64,000 nucleotides of DNA, from positions 1 to 64,000 of the forward strand of contig CANQAN010000003.1 of assembly GCA_947588965.1 (NCBI GenBank), in the 5' to 3' direction. A program made the translations under genes and the position numbers. The notes under the pieces are model-generated. The model was given only the letters and a program-made list of their open reading frames with translations. It made no database searches and was not told where the DNA came from. How positions within the stretch are numbered: the first letter of the stretch is position 1; each line of letters opens with the position of its first letter. This stretch comes from an uncultured Helicobacteraceae bacterium (GTDB taxonomy: Bacteria; Campylobacterota; Campylobacteria; Campylobacterales; Helicobacteraceae). Positions 35,618-43,413 of the stretch are shown here, in pieces.

Positions 35618-36671
35618 TATTTTAAGTCAAGAAGAAATTGATGCGCTCTTAGAAGTCGTTGATGATGATGGTGGTGGGGAACAAGAAACCCTTGAAAAAC
35701 CTGCCGTTGTCCAGCAAAGACAGATCACACTCTATGACTTCAAGCGACCCAATCGTGTGAGTAAAGAACAGCTTCGTGCCTTTCGCGGAATCCACGACAA
35801 AATGGCACGTAGTCTCTCCAGTCAAATCTCTGCCATTATGCGCTCTATCGTTGAGATTCAACTTCACAGCGTGGATCAAATGACTTATGGTGAATTTCTA
35901 ATGAGTTTGCCAAGCCCAACAAGCTTCAATGTCTTCTCAATGAAGCCTCTTGATGGAACGGGTGTTTTAGAAATCAACCCGAGCATTGCATTTCCAATGA
36001 TTGACAGGCTCTTAGGAGGAAAGGGCGATCCTTACGAATCCACGCGCGAGTTTAGTGATATTGAGTTAAATCTCCTTGACACGATTCTTAAGCAAATGAT
36101 GCAAAATCTCAAGGAGGCATGGGCACCAATTACGGAGATTTTCCCCTCTGTTGATGTCAAGGAATCAAGTCCTAATGTCGTGCAAATCGTTGCACAAAAC
36201 GAAATTGTCATTATGGTGGTTATGGAGATTATCATTGGGCATAGCAGTGGCATGATGAACTTGTGCTACCCCGTCATTTCGCTAGAATCCGTACTCTCTA
36301 GGCTCGCAAGTCGGGATATTATGTTGAGTGAAACCAGCGCAAAAAAATCGCGCAACAAAGAACTTCAGGCTCTGCTAGGAGGTGCGAAAGTCAATGTCTC
36401 TGCGATTCTTGGAGAGACGAAACTTGCTATGCAAGAAGTGCTTGATTTAGAAGTTGGCGATATCGTCCGCCTTGACAGACCCGCAGATGATACAGTTATT
36501 ATCAATGTTGATGGGAGAGAGAAATTCTTAGCAAGCATTGGATTGCACCGCTATCGCAAGACAATAGAAGTCAAAGAAATGATTAAAACAGAAAAAGACC
36601 AAGTCAAAGAGATTTTAGAAATGCTTGAGATTCAACGCAAATCTAGAGCTAACGAGCTTGAAGAAGAATAG
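35610..36671 (+). CDS. fliM: Flagellar motor switch protein FliM
   Basis: FliM is the C-ring protein that binds CheY-P and sets rotation direction. The 353 residues include the N-terminal CheY-P-binding peptide ILSQEEIDALL, the middle CheC-like domain (about 50-230) and the C-terminal SpoA domain (LDLEVGDIVRLDRPADD). AAGGGGATTAA precedes the ATG. It lies between fliA and fliY as in H. pylori. Confidence 0.97.
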   Translation: MADILSQEEIDALLEVVDDDGGGEQETLEKPAVVQQRQITLYDFKRPNRVSKEQLRAFRGIHDKMARSLSSQISAIMRSIVEIQLHSVDQMTYGEFLMSLPSPTSFNVFSMKPLDGTGVLEINPSIAFPMIDRLLGGKGDPYESTREFSDIELNLLDTILKQMMQNLKEAWAPITEIFPSVDVKESSPNVVQIVAQNEIVIMVVMEIIIGHSSGMMNLCYPVISLESVLSRLASRDIMLSETSAKKSRNKELQALLGGAKVNVSAILGETKLAMQEVLDLEVGDIVRLDRPADDTVIINVDGREKFLASIGLHRYRKTIEVKEMIKTEKDQVKEILEMLEIQRKSRANELEEE

Positions 36672-36679
36672 GAGTCATA

Positions 36680-37519
36680 ATGCTAGGCGATTTTTTAAAA
36701 CTCATCATACAAGAAACGAGCGCCACTATGGAGGGATTGCTTGGACAAGCCCCCGATATGAAGCATCTTGAAGATCAAGATGGCAAGAGCGATTCTATCA
36801 AGCCCCCAATAGCTAAGATTGACATTAATACAGACGATGGCGCATCCTTAGCCCTATTCATCCCACCAAAAGTCGCCACAGCATTGGCCGATATGATGCT
36901 CGGGGGAGAGGGGGAGAGCAAAGATGCAATGGAGGCTGATGACTTGGATGCGACAAAAGAAATCGCCTCCAATATCTTTGGCGCAATATCCACATCGCTT
37001 GGCGGACAAAAGGAACTCCCAAAGCTTAGCTTTACACTTGGTAATATCAATTTTTTAGGCGATGGAGACTTAGGATTGTCTCAATACAGCGGATTTTATA
37101 CATTTGCATTCAATCTCAATTCCATTCAAGATCATCTCTATTTTGCCTTTTCAAGTGCCTTTGAAAATCACTTTAACGCTCAAACAAATACGGTAGAGTC
37201 TCCATCTACAGATAGTGGTGGTACACACGATGCTAAGATGGATCTTAGCAATACAGAAATGAAAAATATGGCGATGCTCTTAGATGTGCGCTTACAAGTC
37301 AAGGTTAGAATCGGACAGAAAAAAATGCTCCTAAAAGACGTCATTGCCATGGATATTGGAAGCGTCGTGGAACTCAATCAACTCGCAAATGATCCACTTG
37401 AAGTGCTTGTTGATGACAAAGTGATCGCTAAGGGAGAAGTCGTCATTGTCGATGGAAACTTTGGAATCCAAATCACAGAAATCGCGCCCAAAAAGGACAG
37501 AATAGAACAATTGCTCTAA
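36680..37519 (+). CDS. fliY: Flagellar switch protein FliY
   Basis: FliY combines a CheC-like middle domain and a FliN-like C-terminal SpoA domain (residues 195-275, LLDVRLQVKVRIGQ...LNQLANDPLEVLVD). The 279-residue protein has TAGGAGTCATA before its ATG. In the CheC-like part, the expected E-x2-N active-site motif reads E-I-A-S-N (KEIASNIFG), so glutamate is displaced by one residue and phosphatase activity may be weak or lost. It closes the motility run and meets dprA convergently. Confidence 0.93.
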   Translation: MLGDFLKLIIQETSATMEGLLGQAPDMKHLEDQDGKSDSIKPPIAKIDINTDDGASLALFIPPKVATALADMMLGGEGESKDAMEADDLDATKEIASNIFGAISTSLGGQKELPKLSFTLGNINFLGDGDLGLSQYSGFYTFAFNLNSIQDHLYFAFSSAFENHFNAQTNTVESPSTDSGGTHDAKMDLSNTEMKNMAMLLDVRLQVKVRIGQKKMLLKDVIAMDIGSVVELNQLANDPLEVLVDDKVIAKGEVVIVDGNFGIQITEIAPKKDRIEQLL

Positions 37520-37561
37520 CTTTAGCCCTCATTGTCTCTCGTCTTTTGCGCACTCAACCCT

Positions 37562-38356
37562 TTAAGATTCGCTCACCACGATGCGACCGCTATTTCTTGT
37601 GATTTTGCCGTCCAATTCATATTCAAACAAAATCTCACCAAAGCGCAAAAACGCCTCTTCAAAAAGCGGATTCTTCTTGCAAAATTCTAAAATCTCATCC
37701 TGACACAAAGAATCCTGTGTGATAGAATCCCTATTTTTGACAAAATACCTCTCCATCCATTCCTCAATATCCCAAATCACCTCTGCCTTGCCCTCTTTTG
37801 CAAGAGATTGTGTGCCATTGCTCTGTCCGATATGATGCGGGGGGACGAAGACCTTTTTCTGCAAAGAAAGCGCGTATTTGGCACTCTGCATAGAGCCACT
37901 TCTCAAATCTGCTTGAGGGATAATCACACACTCTCCAAGGCTCACCACCAAACGATTCCGCTCTAAAAACGAAAAAGAATGGGGATGATAGGGAGGATCA
38001 AACTGACTTAAAACCAAGCCGTTTTGATAGATTTGCCTGATAGTTTTTTCATTGCTCTTTGGATAGATAATCTCTAAAGACGTGGGGGAAATCATAATCG
38101 TATGAGGCAGAGAGGCTTGATGGGCAATGATGTCAGTCCCTAGCGCACCACCACTTACGATAACAATGCCCTCTTTAGAGAGTCTTTGTGCGATTGTGCG
38201 CGTGAAATTTTGCGCATAGGGGTTAGGATTGCGTGTGCCCACAATGGTGACTTTGTGACTTTGAAGCAACTGCACATTCCCGCAATAATAGAGCTTTTTG
38301 AGATTCAGATGAGCAAATTCAGGCGGAATCTCTTTGAGTGTTGAGAAATTCTGCAC
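37562..38356 (-). CDS. dprA: DNA processing protein DprA
   Basis: DprA loads RecA on incoming single-stranded DNA in natural transformation. The 264-residue protein has the Rossmann-fold signatures VGTRNPNPYAQNF and SGGALGTDIIAH, LVVSLGECVIIPQADLRSGSMQSAK, and a short C-terminal winged-helix region (about 205-260). GTG start at 38356 follows the WD40 gene directly. It is the last gene of a minus-strand run and suggests competence. Confidence 0.94.
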   Translation of the reverse strand: MQNFSTLKEIPPEFAHLNLKKLYYCGNVQLLQSHKVTIVGTRNPNPYAQNFTRTIAQRLSKEGIVIVSGGALGTDIIAHQASLPHTIMISPTSLEIIYPKSNEKTIRQIYQNGLVLSQFDPPYHPHSFSFLERNRLVVSLGECVIIPQADLRSGSMQSAKYALSLQKKVFVPPHHIGQSNGTQSLAKEGKAEVIWDIEEWMERYFVKNRDSITQDSLCQDEILEFCKKNPLFEEAFLRFGEILFEYELDGKITRNSGRIVVSES

Positions 38357-40489
38357 TTAATCTGTTTCTTTTTGGACAAGATAAATCACAACAGAATCCA
38401 CAAAGCCATAGCGACGATAGCCATCACCCTCACCATCGCCCTCAAATTGATCCAATGTCTCTTTAGCAGGATGATTTTGCAAGAGCTTAACCAACTCAAA
38501 GCTCTTGCCATAACGTTCAAAATAACGTTTGATTGTGATTGTCCAATTCACTTCAGAATCATTCAAAACATCTTGAATCTGCTTCAAATAAGCAATCTTA
38601 AGCAATGAGCCGATTTTATCCACCCAATAATTAATCTCCAAATATTCCCCCAAAAGCACCATCGCGTGCTTTGCATTACCATTATGTGCATAAGGCTTAG
38701 CCTGTTCGTAACGTTCAAGGAAGTCTTTTGTGAAGTCTTTAAACTGCTGCATGGAGCGCAAACTCTCAATTTCATCAATGAGAGAATAGACCTTTTTGAT
38801 ATCATGCGCTTCAATGGCAAGAAGCAATTTTTCTTTTTGTTGCATAAGCACGATACGTTCATTTGCTGCACGTTTCAAAGGCGGAAAAACAAGCAGAATC
38901 TCCGCGATTTTCTTCGCCTCTTCGTATTTGAAATTTTTTTCCAATTCCAAAATATTAGCAAGCATCCGCTCTCCGACAAGCAAGACCTTTTTATACAAAT
39001 CCGTATCACGTAAAAATGAAAATTGAAAGGTGAGACTAAAATATTCTTTAAAATTCTGCCCTTTAATGAGAGATTCTGCCTTTTCAAACACATCAGAATT
39101 GCGCAATAACTGCACAATAAGCTCTTTTTTGGGTGTGTTATTGAAGGGAGCCAACGTCTGCTCTGCAAGGCGCTTGTTGTTGGTCGCATCTTCTAAGAGA
39201 AGCTTTTTGGCATTGAAAAAGGCTTTATTCCAAATGTTTTCTAGCTTTTCATAGGCTTGAGTTTTTGTGAGAAATTTCGTTGTTTGTAGCATTTCATAGG
39301 CTTTTGTGTAGTCCTTTTTATTGATAAATTCCAAAAACGTCCTCACGCCCTCTTTTTGTGCAAGATAAAAATCAAATTCATTCTTTTTGGTTTCAGAGAC
39401 AACAAAGGGCGCGGTCAATTCAACGGCCGCGTCAATTTCGTTATGATTGAGCAAATCAATGGCCTTGTGCAAAATCTCTGGCCACACCTCATCAAAAACC
39501 TTTGTAAGCGGATGAATGCTTAAAAAGATGTTTTTATTAATCGCCTCTCGTGCGCTTTTGTAGTCCTTTTTTTCTAAACTCTCCTCTAATTCCTCTTTCC
39601 CCTCGTTATAATCAATCACAGAGAGTGTCCCGTCTATAGAACCCATATAGAGATACCCCAAAGAAAAGCCTAACGACGCGATTCCAGCGTATTCAGTCTT
39701 AATCTCCATAGCTTTTGTGTTGCTCTCTAGCGCAATCACATAGAGTGTATCCGATCGTGTCCCCACAAGCGCATAGTTTTCTTCATTATCAACCGCAATG
39801 CTCGTTGGCCAAAAAGCAAAGAGATATTCTGTAGAGATAATCTTGCCATCTTTCAAACTAAATATAATTGAAGAATTATTGCGACAAACAAGCAAGAGTT
39901 TTTCGTCATTTTCAAAAAAGCAAGAATCCTCCACCACATCGCCTGTTACGAAATTAAACGCGATTTTATGGCGCAACATATCAAAAACTAATGTAAATTT
40001 GTCAAATCCACTGATTGCGACATATTCTGCGCTTTTTGAAAAACGAATCGTGGAGATATAATCTGAACGTGCTAAGAGGGAGGCAATGGGCAAAAAACTG
40101 CGCCCATCATAGAAAAACACTCTACCATCTTGCCCGCCAGTGGCAAAAAAACGTCCATCACTTGAAAAGCTAGAAGATTCTATGTCTCCATCATGATCGC
40201 TTAGAGTTGCAATGTGCTTTGGCTTTGAACCCTCTAACTCTAAGATAATCACCTGATCTTCCCCAAAAATAGGCACACAGAAAAATAAATGCGCAGAGAT
40301 TCCAAATGCATGGGAATAGCGATGGGGGGATTCTCTATTCTTTGCGACCTGTACGCTTGATTTGATTCTTAGGGATTGATCGACTGCTGTGATGTGGAAT
40401 GTATTGTCAATGCACAATGTCGCATCATGCGCAGCAGTAATCGTCAAAATGCTGCCTTGAAGCTGATGGCGCGTCTTTGGAGTTGTCAT
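38357..40489 (-). CDS. WD40-repeat protein with helical C-terminal half
   Basis: A 710-residue soluble protein without signal peptide. Residues 1-290 form degenerate WD40-like blades (SDHDGDIESSSFSSDGRFFATGGQDGRVFFYD is one clear repeat, split over residues 97-129), predicting a beta-propeller. From about 300 to 680 the chain is mostly helical with repeated K-x2-D-Y/F-x-x-A-x-x-M patterns, like a TPR or other alpha-solenoid. The tail GEGDGYRRYGFVDSV is glycine-rich. I recognise similar genes near dprA in related Helicobacter but know no function. Scaffolding is an inference. It starts at ATG 40489 after GGGAGAG. Confidence 0.8.
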   Translation of the reverse strand: MTTPKTRHQLQGSILTITAAHDATLCIDNTFHITAVDQSLRIKSSVQVAKNRESPHRYSHAFGISAHLFFCVPIFGEDQVIILELEGSKPKHIATLSDHDGDIESSSFSSDGRFFATGGQDGRVFFYDGRSFLPIASLLARSDYISTIRFSKSAEYVAISGFDKFTLVFDMLRHKIAFNFVTGDVVEDSCFFENDEKLLLVCRNNSSIIFSLKDGKIISTEYLFAFWPTSIAVDNEENYALVGTRSDTLYVIALESNTKAMEIKTEYAGIASLGFSLGYLYMGSIDGTLSVIDYNEGKEELEESLEKKDYKSAREAINKNIFLSIHPLTKVFDEVWPEILHKAIDLLNHNEIDAAVELTAPFVVSETKKNEFDFYLAQKEGVRTFLEFINKKDYTKAYEMLQTTKFLTKTQAYEKLENIWNKAFFNAKKLLLEDATNNKRLAEQTLAPFNNTPKKELIVQLLRNSDVFEKAESLIKGQNFKEYFSLTFQFSFLRDTDLYKKVLLVGERMLANILELEKNFKYEEAKKIAEILLVFPPLKRAANERIVLMQQKEKLLLAIEAHDIKKVYSLIDEIESLRSMQQFKDFTKDFLERYEQAKPYAHNGNAKHAMVLLGEYLEINYWVDKIGSLLKIAYLKQIQDVLNDSEVNWTITIKRYFERYGKSFELVKLLQNHPAKETLDQFEGDGEGDGYRRYGFVDSVVIYLVQKETD

Positions 40490-40548
40490 AACTCTCCCTT
40501 TTCCCTTGCATTTTTAGAGATTCTAGCATAATTTATTTGTAGAAACAT

Positions 40549-41652
40549 TTAAGGCGCAATAATTTCATTGACATAAACAAGCTCAACCCCACTTGCCCTC
40601 AAATAATCCGTCGCATTTCTTAAGGCCAAAAGCGTCTCCCTGTGAGGATGCGCAATGGCGATAGCATAGCCTTGATCTCGAGCGATTTTAACGGCTTGAA
40701 TGAGATTTTGCGTGATTTGCGGAATCTCTAGTGTATTGTCCAAAAATACATCGCGCACTAAGGGGACCCTCTGACAAGGATTCAACAATGCCTCCCTATG
40801 TTCTGCATAAAAGGCACTTGTGTAAGTGTTTGCAATCGTCCTAGAATCCACAAAATTAATCTTATGAGCTGCAAGTGTTTCTAAAAGTAAAGTCATAGCC
40901 CGTGCATCTTGTGTAAATTTGCTACCCGTGTGGTTGTTAATATAAGTGAGATGCGGAAAATCACGTTTAATCTTAGTGATATAATCCTCTATTTTCTCTT
41001 TAGAATCACCCACATAGAGCCATTTGTGTTCTTTTTGATAGAAGTTAAGTGCCTCTAGGGGCAGATGCACCATAAAAAAAGGGGCGCTTTTTGCGATTTT
41101 TTGTGCGTCTTTGTTGAATTTGCTTTGAGGAAAGATCGAGGGCGTAACCTTGTAAGTAAGCCTTAAAACTGCTTGATATTGCACAAACGAACTGATATCA
41201 TCAATAATGATTGCAAGCTGTGGTTTGTGGCGCACACATTTTGAGCCTAAGGATTCCTCTATTTTTTTTGATGCGTCTTTTTGCAATTCTCTTTCTTTTG
41301 ATTCTAATGCCAACTCTACAGATTGCGTGAGATTAGAATCGCTAGAATCCTGCAAGGATTCCTGTCTTAATGCACTTTCTTGTTGCGCGTTTTCTTGTTG
41401 TAAGATGGCGATATTTTGTTGCAAGATTTCAATGTTTTTGCGGATTAATTCCGCGCTTGTCTGCTTTAATGTCGCATTATTTTCCGCACTTTGAAGTCTT
41501 TGAATCTCTTGGGAATTTTCTTTTGCATTCTCTTGAAGTTTCTTGTGTGTTTGTTTTGGGGGATTTTTAGAATCCTTTGGAACAAAATTAAAGCCCAGCA
41601 AAATCAATAGAAGCGCAAATATTGCTAATGTTAAGGGCTTGACTTTAAACAT
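40549..41652 (-). CDS. Divergent polysaccharide deacetylase family protein
   Basis: A 367-residue protein of the divergent polysaccharide deacetylase family. It begins with a single membrane helix (about residues 7-24), followed by a Gln/Glu-rich coiled coil (about 38-125) and the deacetylase-like domain from residue 145 (LAIIIDDISS, FMVHLPLEALNF, NNHTGSKFT, FVDSRTIANT, AIAHPHRETL). It is probably anchored in the inner membrane facing the periplasm, where it may act on cell-wall or surface glycans. Substrate is unknown. It lies 2 bp after minE. Confidence 0.85.
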   Translation of the reverse strand: MFKVKPLTLAIFALLLILLGFNFVPKDSKNPPKQTHKKLQENAKENSQEIQRLQSAENNATLKQTSAELIRKNIEILQQNIAILQQENAQQESALRQESLQDSSDSNLTQSVELALESKERELQKDASKKIEESLGSKCVRHKPQLAIIIDDISSFVQYQAVLRLTYKVTPSIFPQSKFNKDAQKIAKSAPFFMVHLPLEALNFYQKEHKWLYVGDSKEKIEDYITKIKRDFPHLTYINNHTGSKFTQDARAMTLLLETLAAHKINFVDSRTIANTYTSAFYAEHREALLNPCQRVPLVRDVFLDNTLEIPQITQNLIQAVKIARDQGYAIAIAHPHRETLLALRNATDYLRASGVELVYVNEIIAP

Positions 41653-41654
41653 TG

Positions 41655-41891
41655 TTATTTTTCTAAGAAAATCTCCACTTCAAGGGTGTTGAAATTTTGA
41701 TTAGAATCGGTTTTGATATCAATCTTTTGTGCCCTTGTATATTTCTTTATCACCTCCAAAATCTCTTGTTTCATAGCTTCAATGTAGGGGACATTAATGG
41801 CTCTTTCATGGGCTAAGATTAATGTCAATCTGTCCTTTGCTTCTTGCGCGGAGGTCTTTTTGCGTTTGAAAATCTTATCCCTTAATGTCAT
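41655..41891 (-). CDS. minE: Cell division topological specificity factor MinE
   Basis: A 78-residue protein with the MinD-activating segment ([27 protein letters not shown], split over residues 3-29) and the dimerisation domain ([16 protein letters not shown]). It drives oscillation of MinD/MinC to place the division site. ATGA overlap couples it to minD. Confidence 0.93.
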   Translation of the reverse strand: MTLRDKIFKRKKTSAQEAKDRLTLILAHERAINVPYIEAMKQEILEVIKKYTRAQKIDIKTDSNQNFNTLEVEIFLEK

Positions 41892-42688
41892 TTAAACAGC
41901 CTCCCAAAGAATCCCTTTTTTACCTTTAAATCCAAATAGGGAACTTCTTCTCCTAAAACGCGCTTTGCGATATTTTGATAGGCCTTTGCCGAAAGGGAAT
42001 CTCCATAAATCACAGGCTCACCCGTGTTTGTAGAAGAGACGATTTTCTCATCCTCTGGAACGATTCCAATCAGAGGAATCGCCAAAATATTCAAAATATC
42101 CTCCACACCTATCATTTCGCCCTTTTCTACCATTTCGGGCTTGAGGCGATTAATGATGAGATGTTTTATGACTTCTTCGCCATTTTGAGCCTTTTGACTC
42201 TTCGCATCAATGATTCCAATCACACGATCTGCATCGCGCACACTTGAAACTTCAGGCGTGGAGATAATCAAAGCACGATCCGCAAGGAAAATTGCATGTT
42301 CAAACCCCCCCTCAATCCCCGCTGGAGAATCCAAAAGAATGATTTCAAACTCCTCTTTAAGACGTTGGATGAGAGAAGCGACTTTTTGCTTATCTAAAAT
42401 GTTTTTGTCCTTGCTCTGACTTGCAGGGAGGAAGTAGAGATTCTTTGTTTTTTTGTCATTAATGAGAGCTTGAGAGAGATTGCACTCGCCCTCCATAACA
42501 TTGACAATATCATAGACAATGCGATTTTCTAATCCCAAAATCATATCCAAATTCCGCAATCCTATATCAAAATCCACTGCAACGACTTTCTTTCCAAGCA
42601 TAGCCAAACCCACAGCAAGATTCGCCGTTGTCGTTGATTTCCCCACGCCACCTTTGCCTGAAGTAATTGTAATGACACATCCGCTCAA
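41888..42688 (-). CDS. minD: Septum site-determining ATPase MinD
   Basis: A 266-residue membrane-associated ATPase with [33 protein letters not shown] and [14 protein letters not shown] motifs. A C-terminal amphipathic helix ([10 protein letters not shown]) serves membrane binding. It partners MinE and MinC. The start is unclear. No ATG fits, and TTG at 42688 ([14 protein letters not shown]) has GGGG seven bases upstream, while TTG at 42694 sits too close to the same site. Confidence 0.94.
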   Translation of the reverse strand: MSGCVITITSGKGGVGKSTTTANLAVGLAMLGKKVVAVDFDIGLRNLDMILGLENRIVYDIVNVMEGECNLSQALINDKKTKNLYFLPASQSKDKNILDKQKVASLIQRLKEEFEIILLDSPAGIEGGFEHAIFLADRALIISTPEVSSVRDADRVIGIIDAKSQKAQNGEEVIKHLIINRLKPEMVEKGEMIGVEDILNILAIPLIGIVPEDEKIVSSTNTGEPVIYGDSLSAKAYQNIAKRVLGEEVPYLDLKVKKGFFGRLFK

Positions 42689-42748
42689 AACCAAACCCCT
42701 TTGTAGATAAAATATTATTGTAACCTTTAAAATCGTAAAAATACATTA

Positions 42749-42763
42749 AGAAGTGAAACTTCT
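42749..42763 (-). terminator. Possible weak terminator after rnhB
   Basis: On the minus strand AGAAGT-TTC-ACTTCT is a 6-bp hairpin with a 3-nt loop, followed by TAATGTATTTTT. It lies between rnhB and minD. The stem is short and AT-rich, so attenuation or a chance palindrome are alternatives. Confidence 0.3.
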
Positions 42764-42780
42764 CTAAAGTCTAAAGCGAT

Positions 42781-43413
42781 TCAAAATAAACTTGCCCCGT
42801 GCAAATCCCTCAAGCGGTAGCTCTTGCGATGCTCTTTGCAAACCCCATGTTGCAATAGCGCCAAACGATGCTCCTTTGTCCCATAGCCCTTATGCGATGA
42901 GAATCCATATTCTGGATATTGCATGTGCAATTGCTGCATTTGCGCATCTTTTGCACTCTTTGCCAAGATACTTGCCGCACTGATTGCTGGAAGTTTAGAA
43001 TCACCCTTAATGAGTGTCCTTAACTGCGGAATCCCAAAAGCACAATTCCCATCAAAAATATAATAGGGTGCAAACAAAGAACTCACAATCTCTGCCAAAG
43101 CTTCTTTCAAGCACTGACTTAAGCCTCTCTTGTCAATCTCTTGTGCTTGTTTTTCTACCAAATGGAATCTTGCAAATTTCTTAATCTCCAAAGACAAAAG
43201 ATCGCGCCTCTTTTGACTCAAAACCTTAGAATCTTTGAGCGACAAGAGAAGTTCTCTAGGAATCTCTGAATCCAAAATCACACCACACACAAAAAGCGAT
43301 CCCGCCAAACTTCCGCGCCCCGCTTCATCAATCCCACAAATCTCAAAAAAAGAGCGCACAGGAATCTGCAGTGAATCCAATGTGTGTAATGTGTGTTTGA
43401 GTACAGCATTCAC
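42781..43413 (-). CDS. rnhB: Ribonuclease HII
   Basis: RNase HII removes RNA from RNA-DNA hybrids. The 210-residue protein has the catalytic ICGIDEAGRGSLAG start, the DSKVLSQKRR segment, a YYIFDGN carboxylate motif and ISAASILAK. GTG start at 43413 forms a GTGA overlap with the lon stop. Confidence 0.95.
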   Translation of the reverse strand: MNAVLKHTLHTLDSLQIPVRSFFEICGIDEAGRGSLAGSLFVCGVILDSEIPRELLLSLKDSKVLSQKRRDLLSLEIKKFARFHLVEKQAQEIDKRGLSQCLKEALAEIVSSLFAPYYIFDGNCAFGIPQLRTLIKGDSKLPAISAASILAKSAKDAQMQQLHMQYPEYGFSSHKGYGTKEHRLALLQHGVCKEHRKSYRLRDLHGASLF

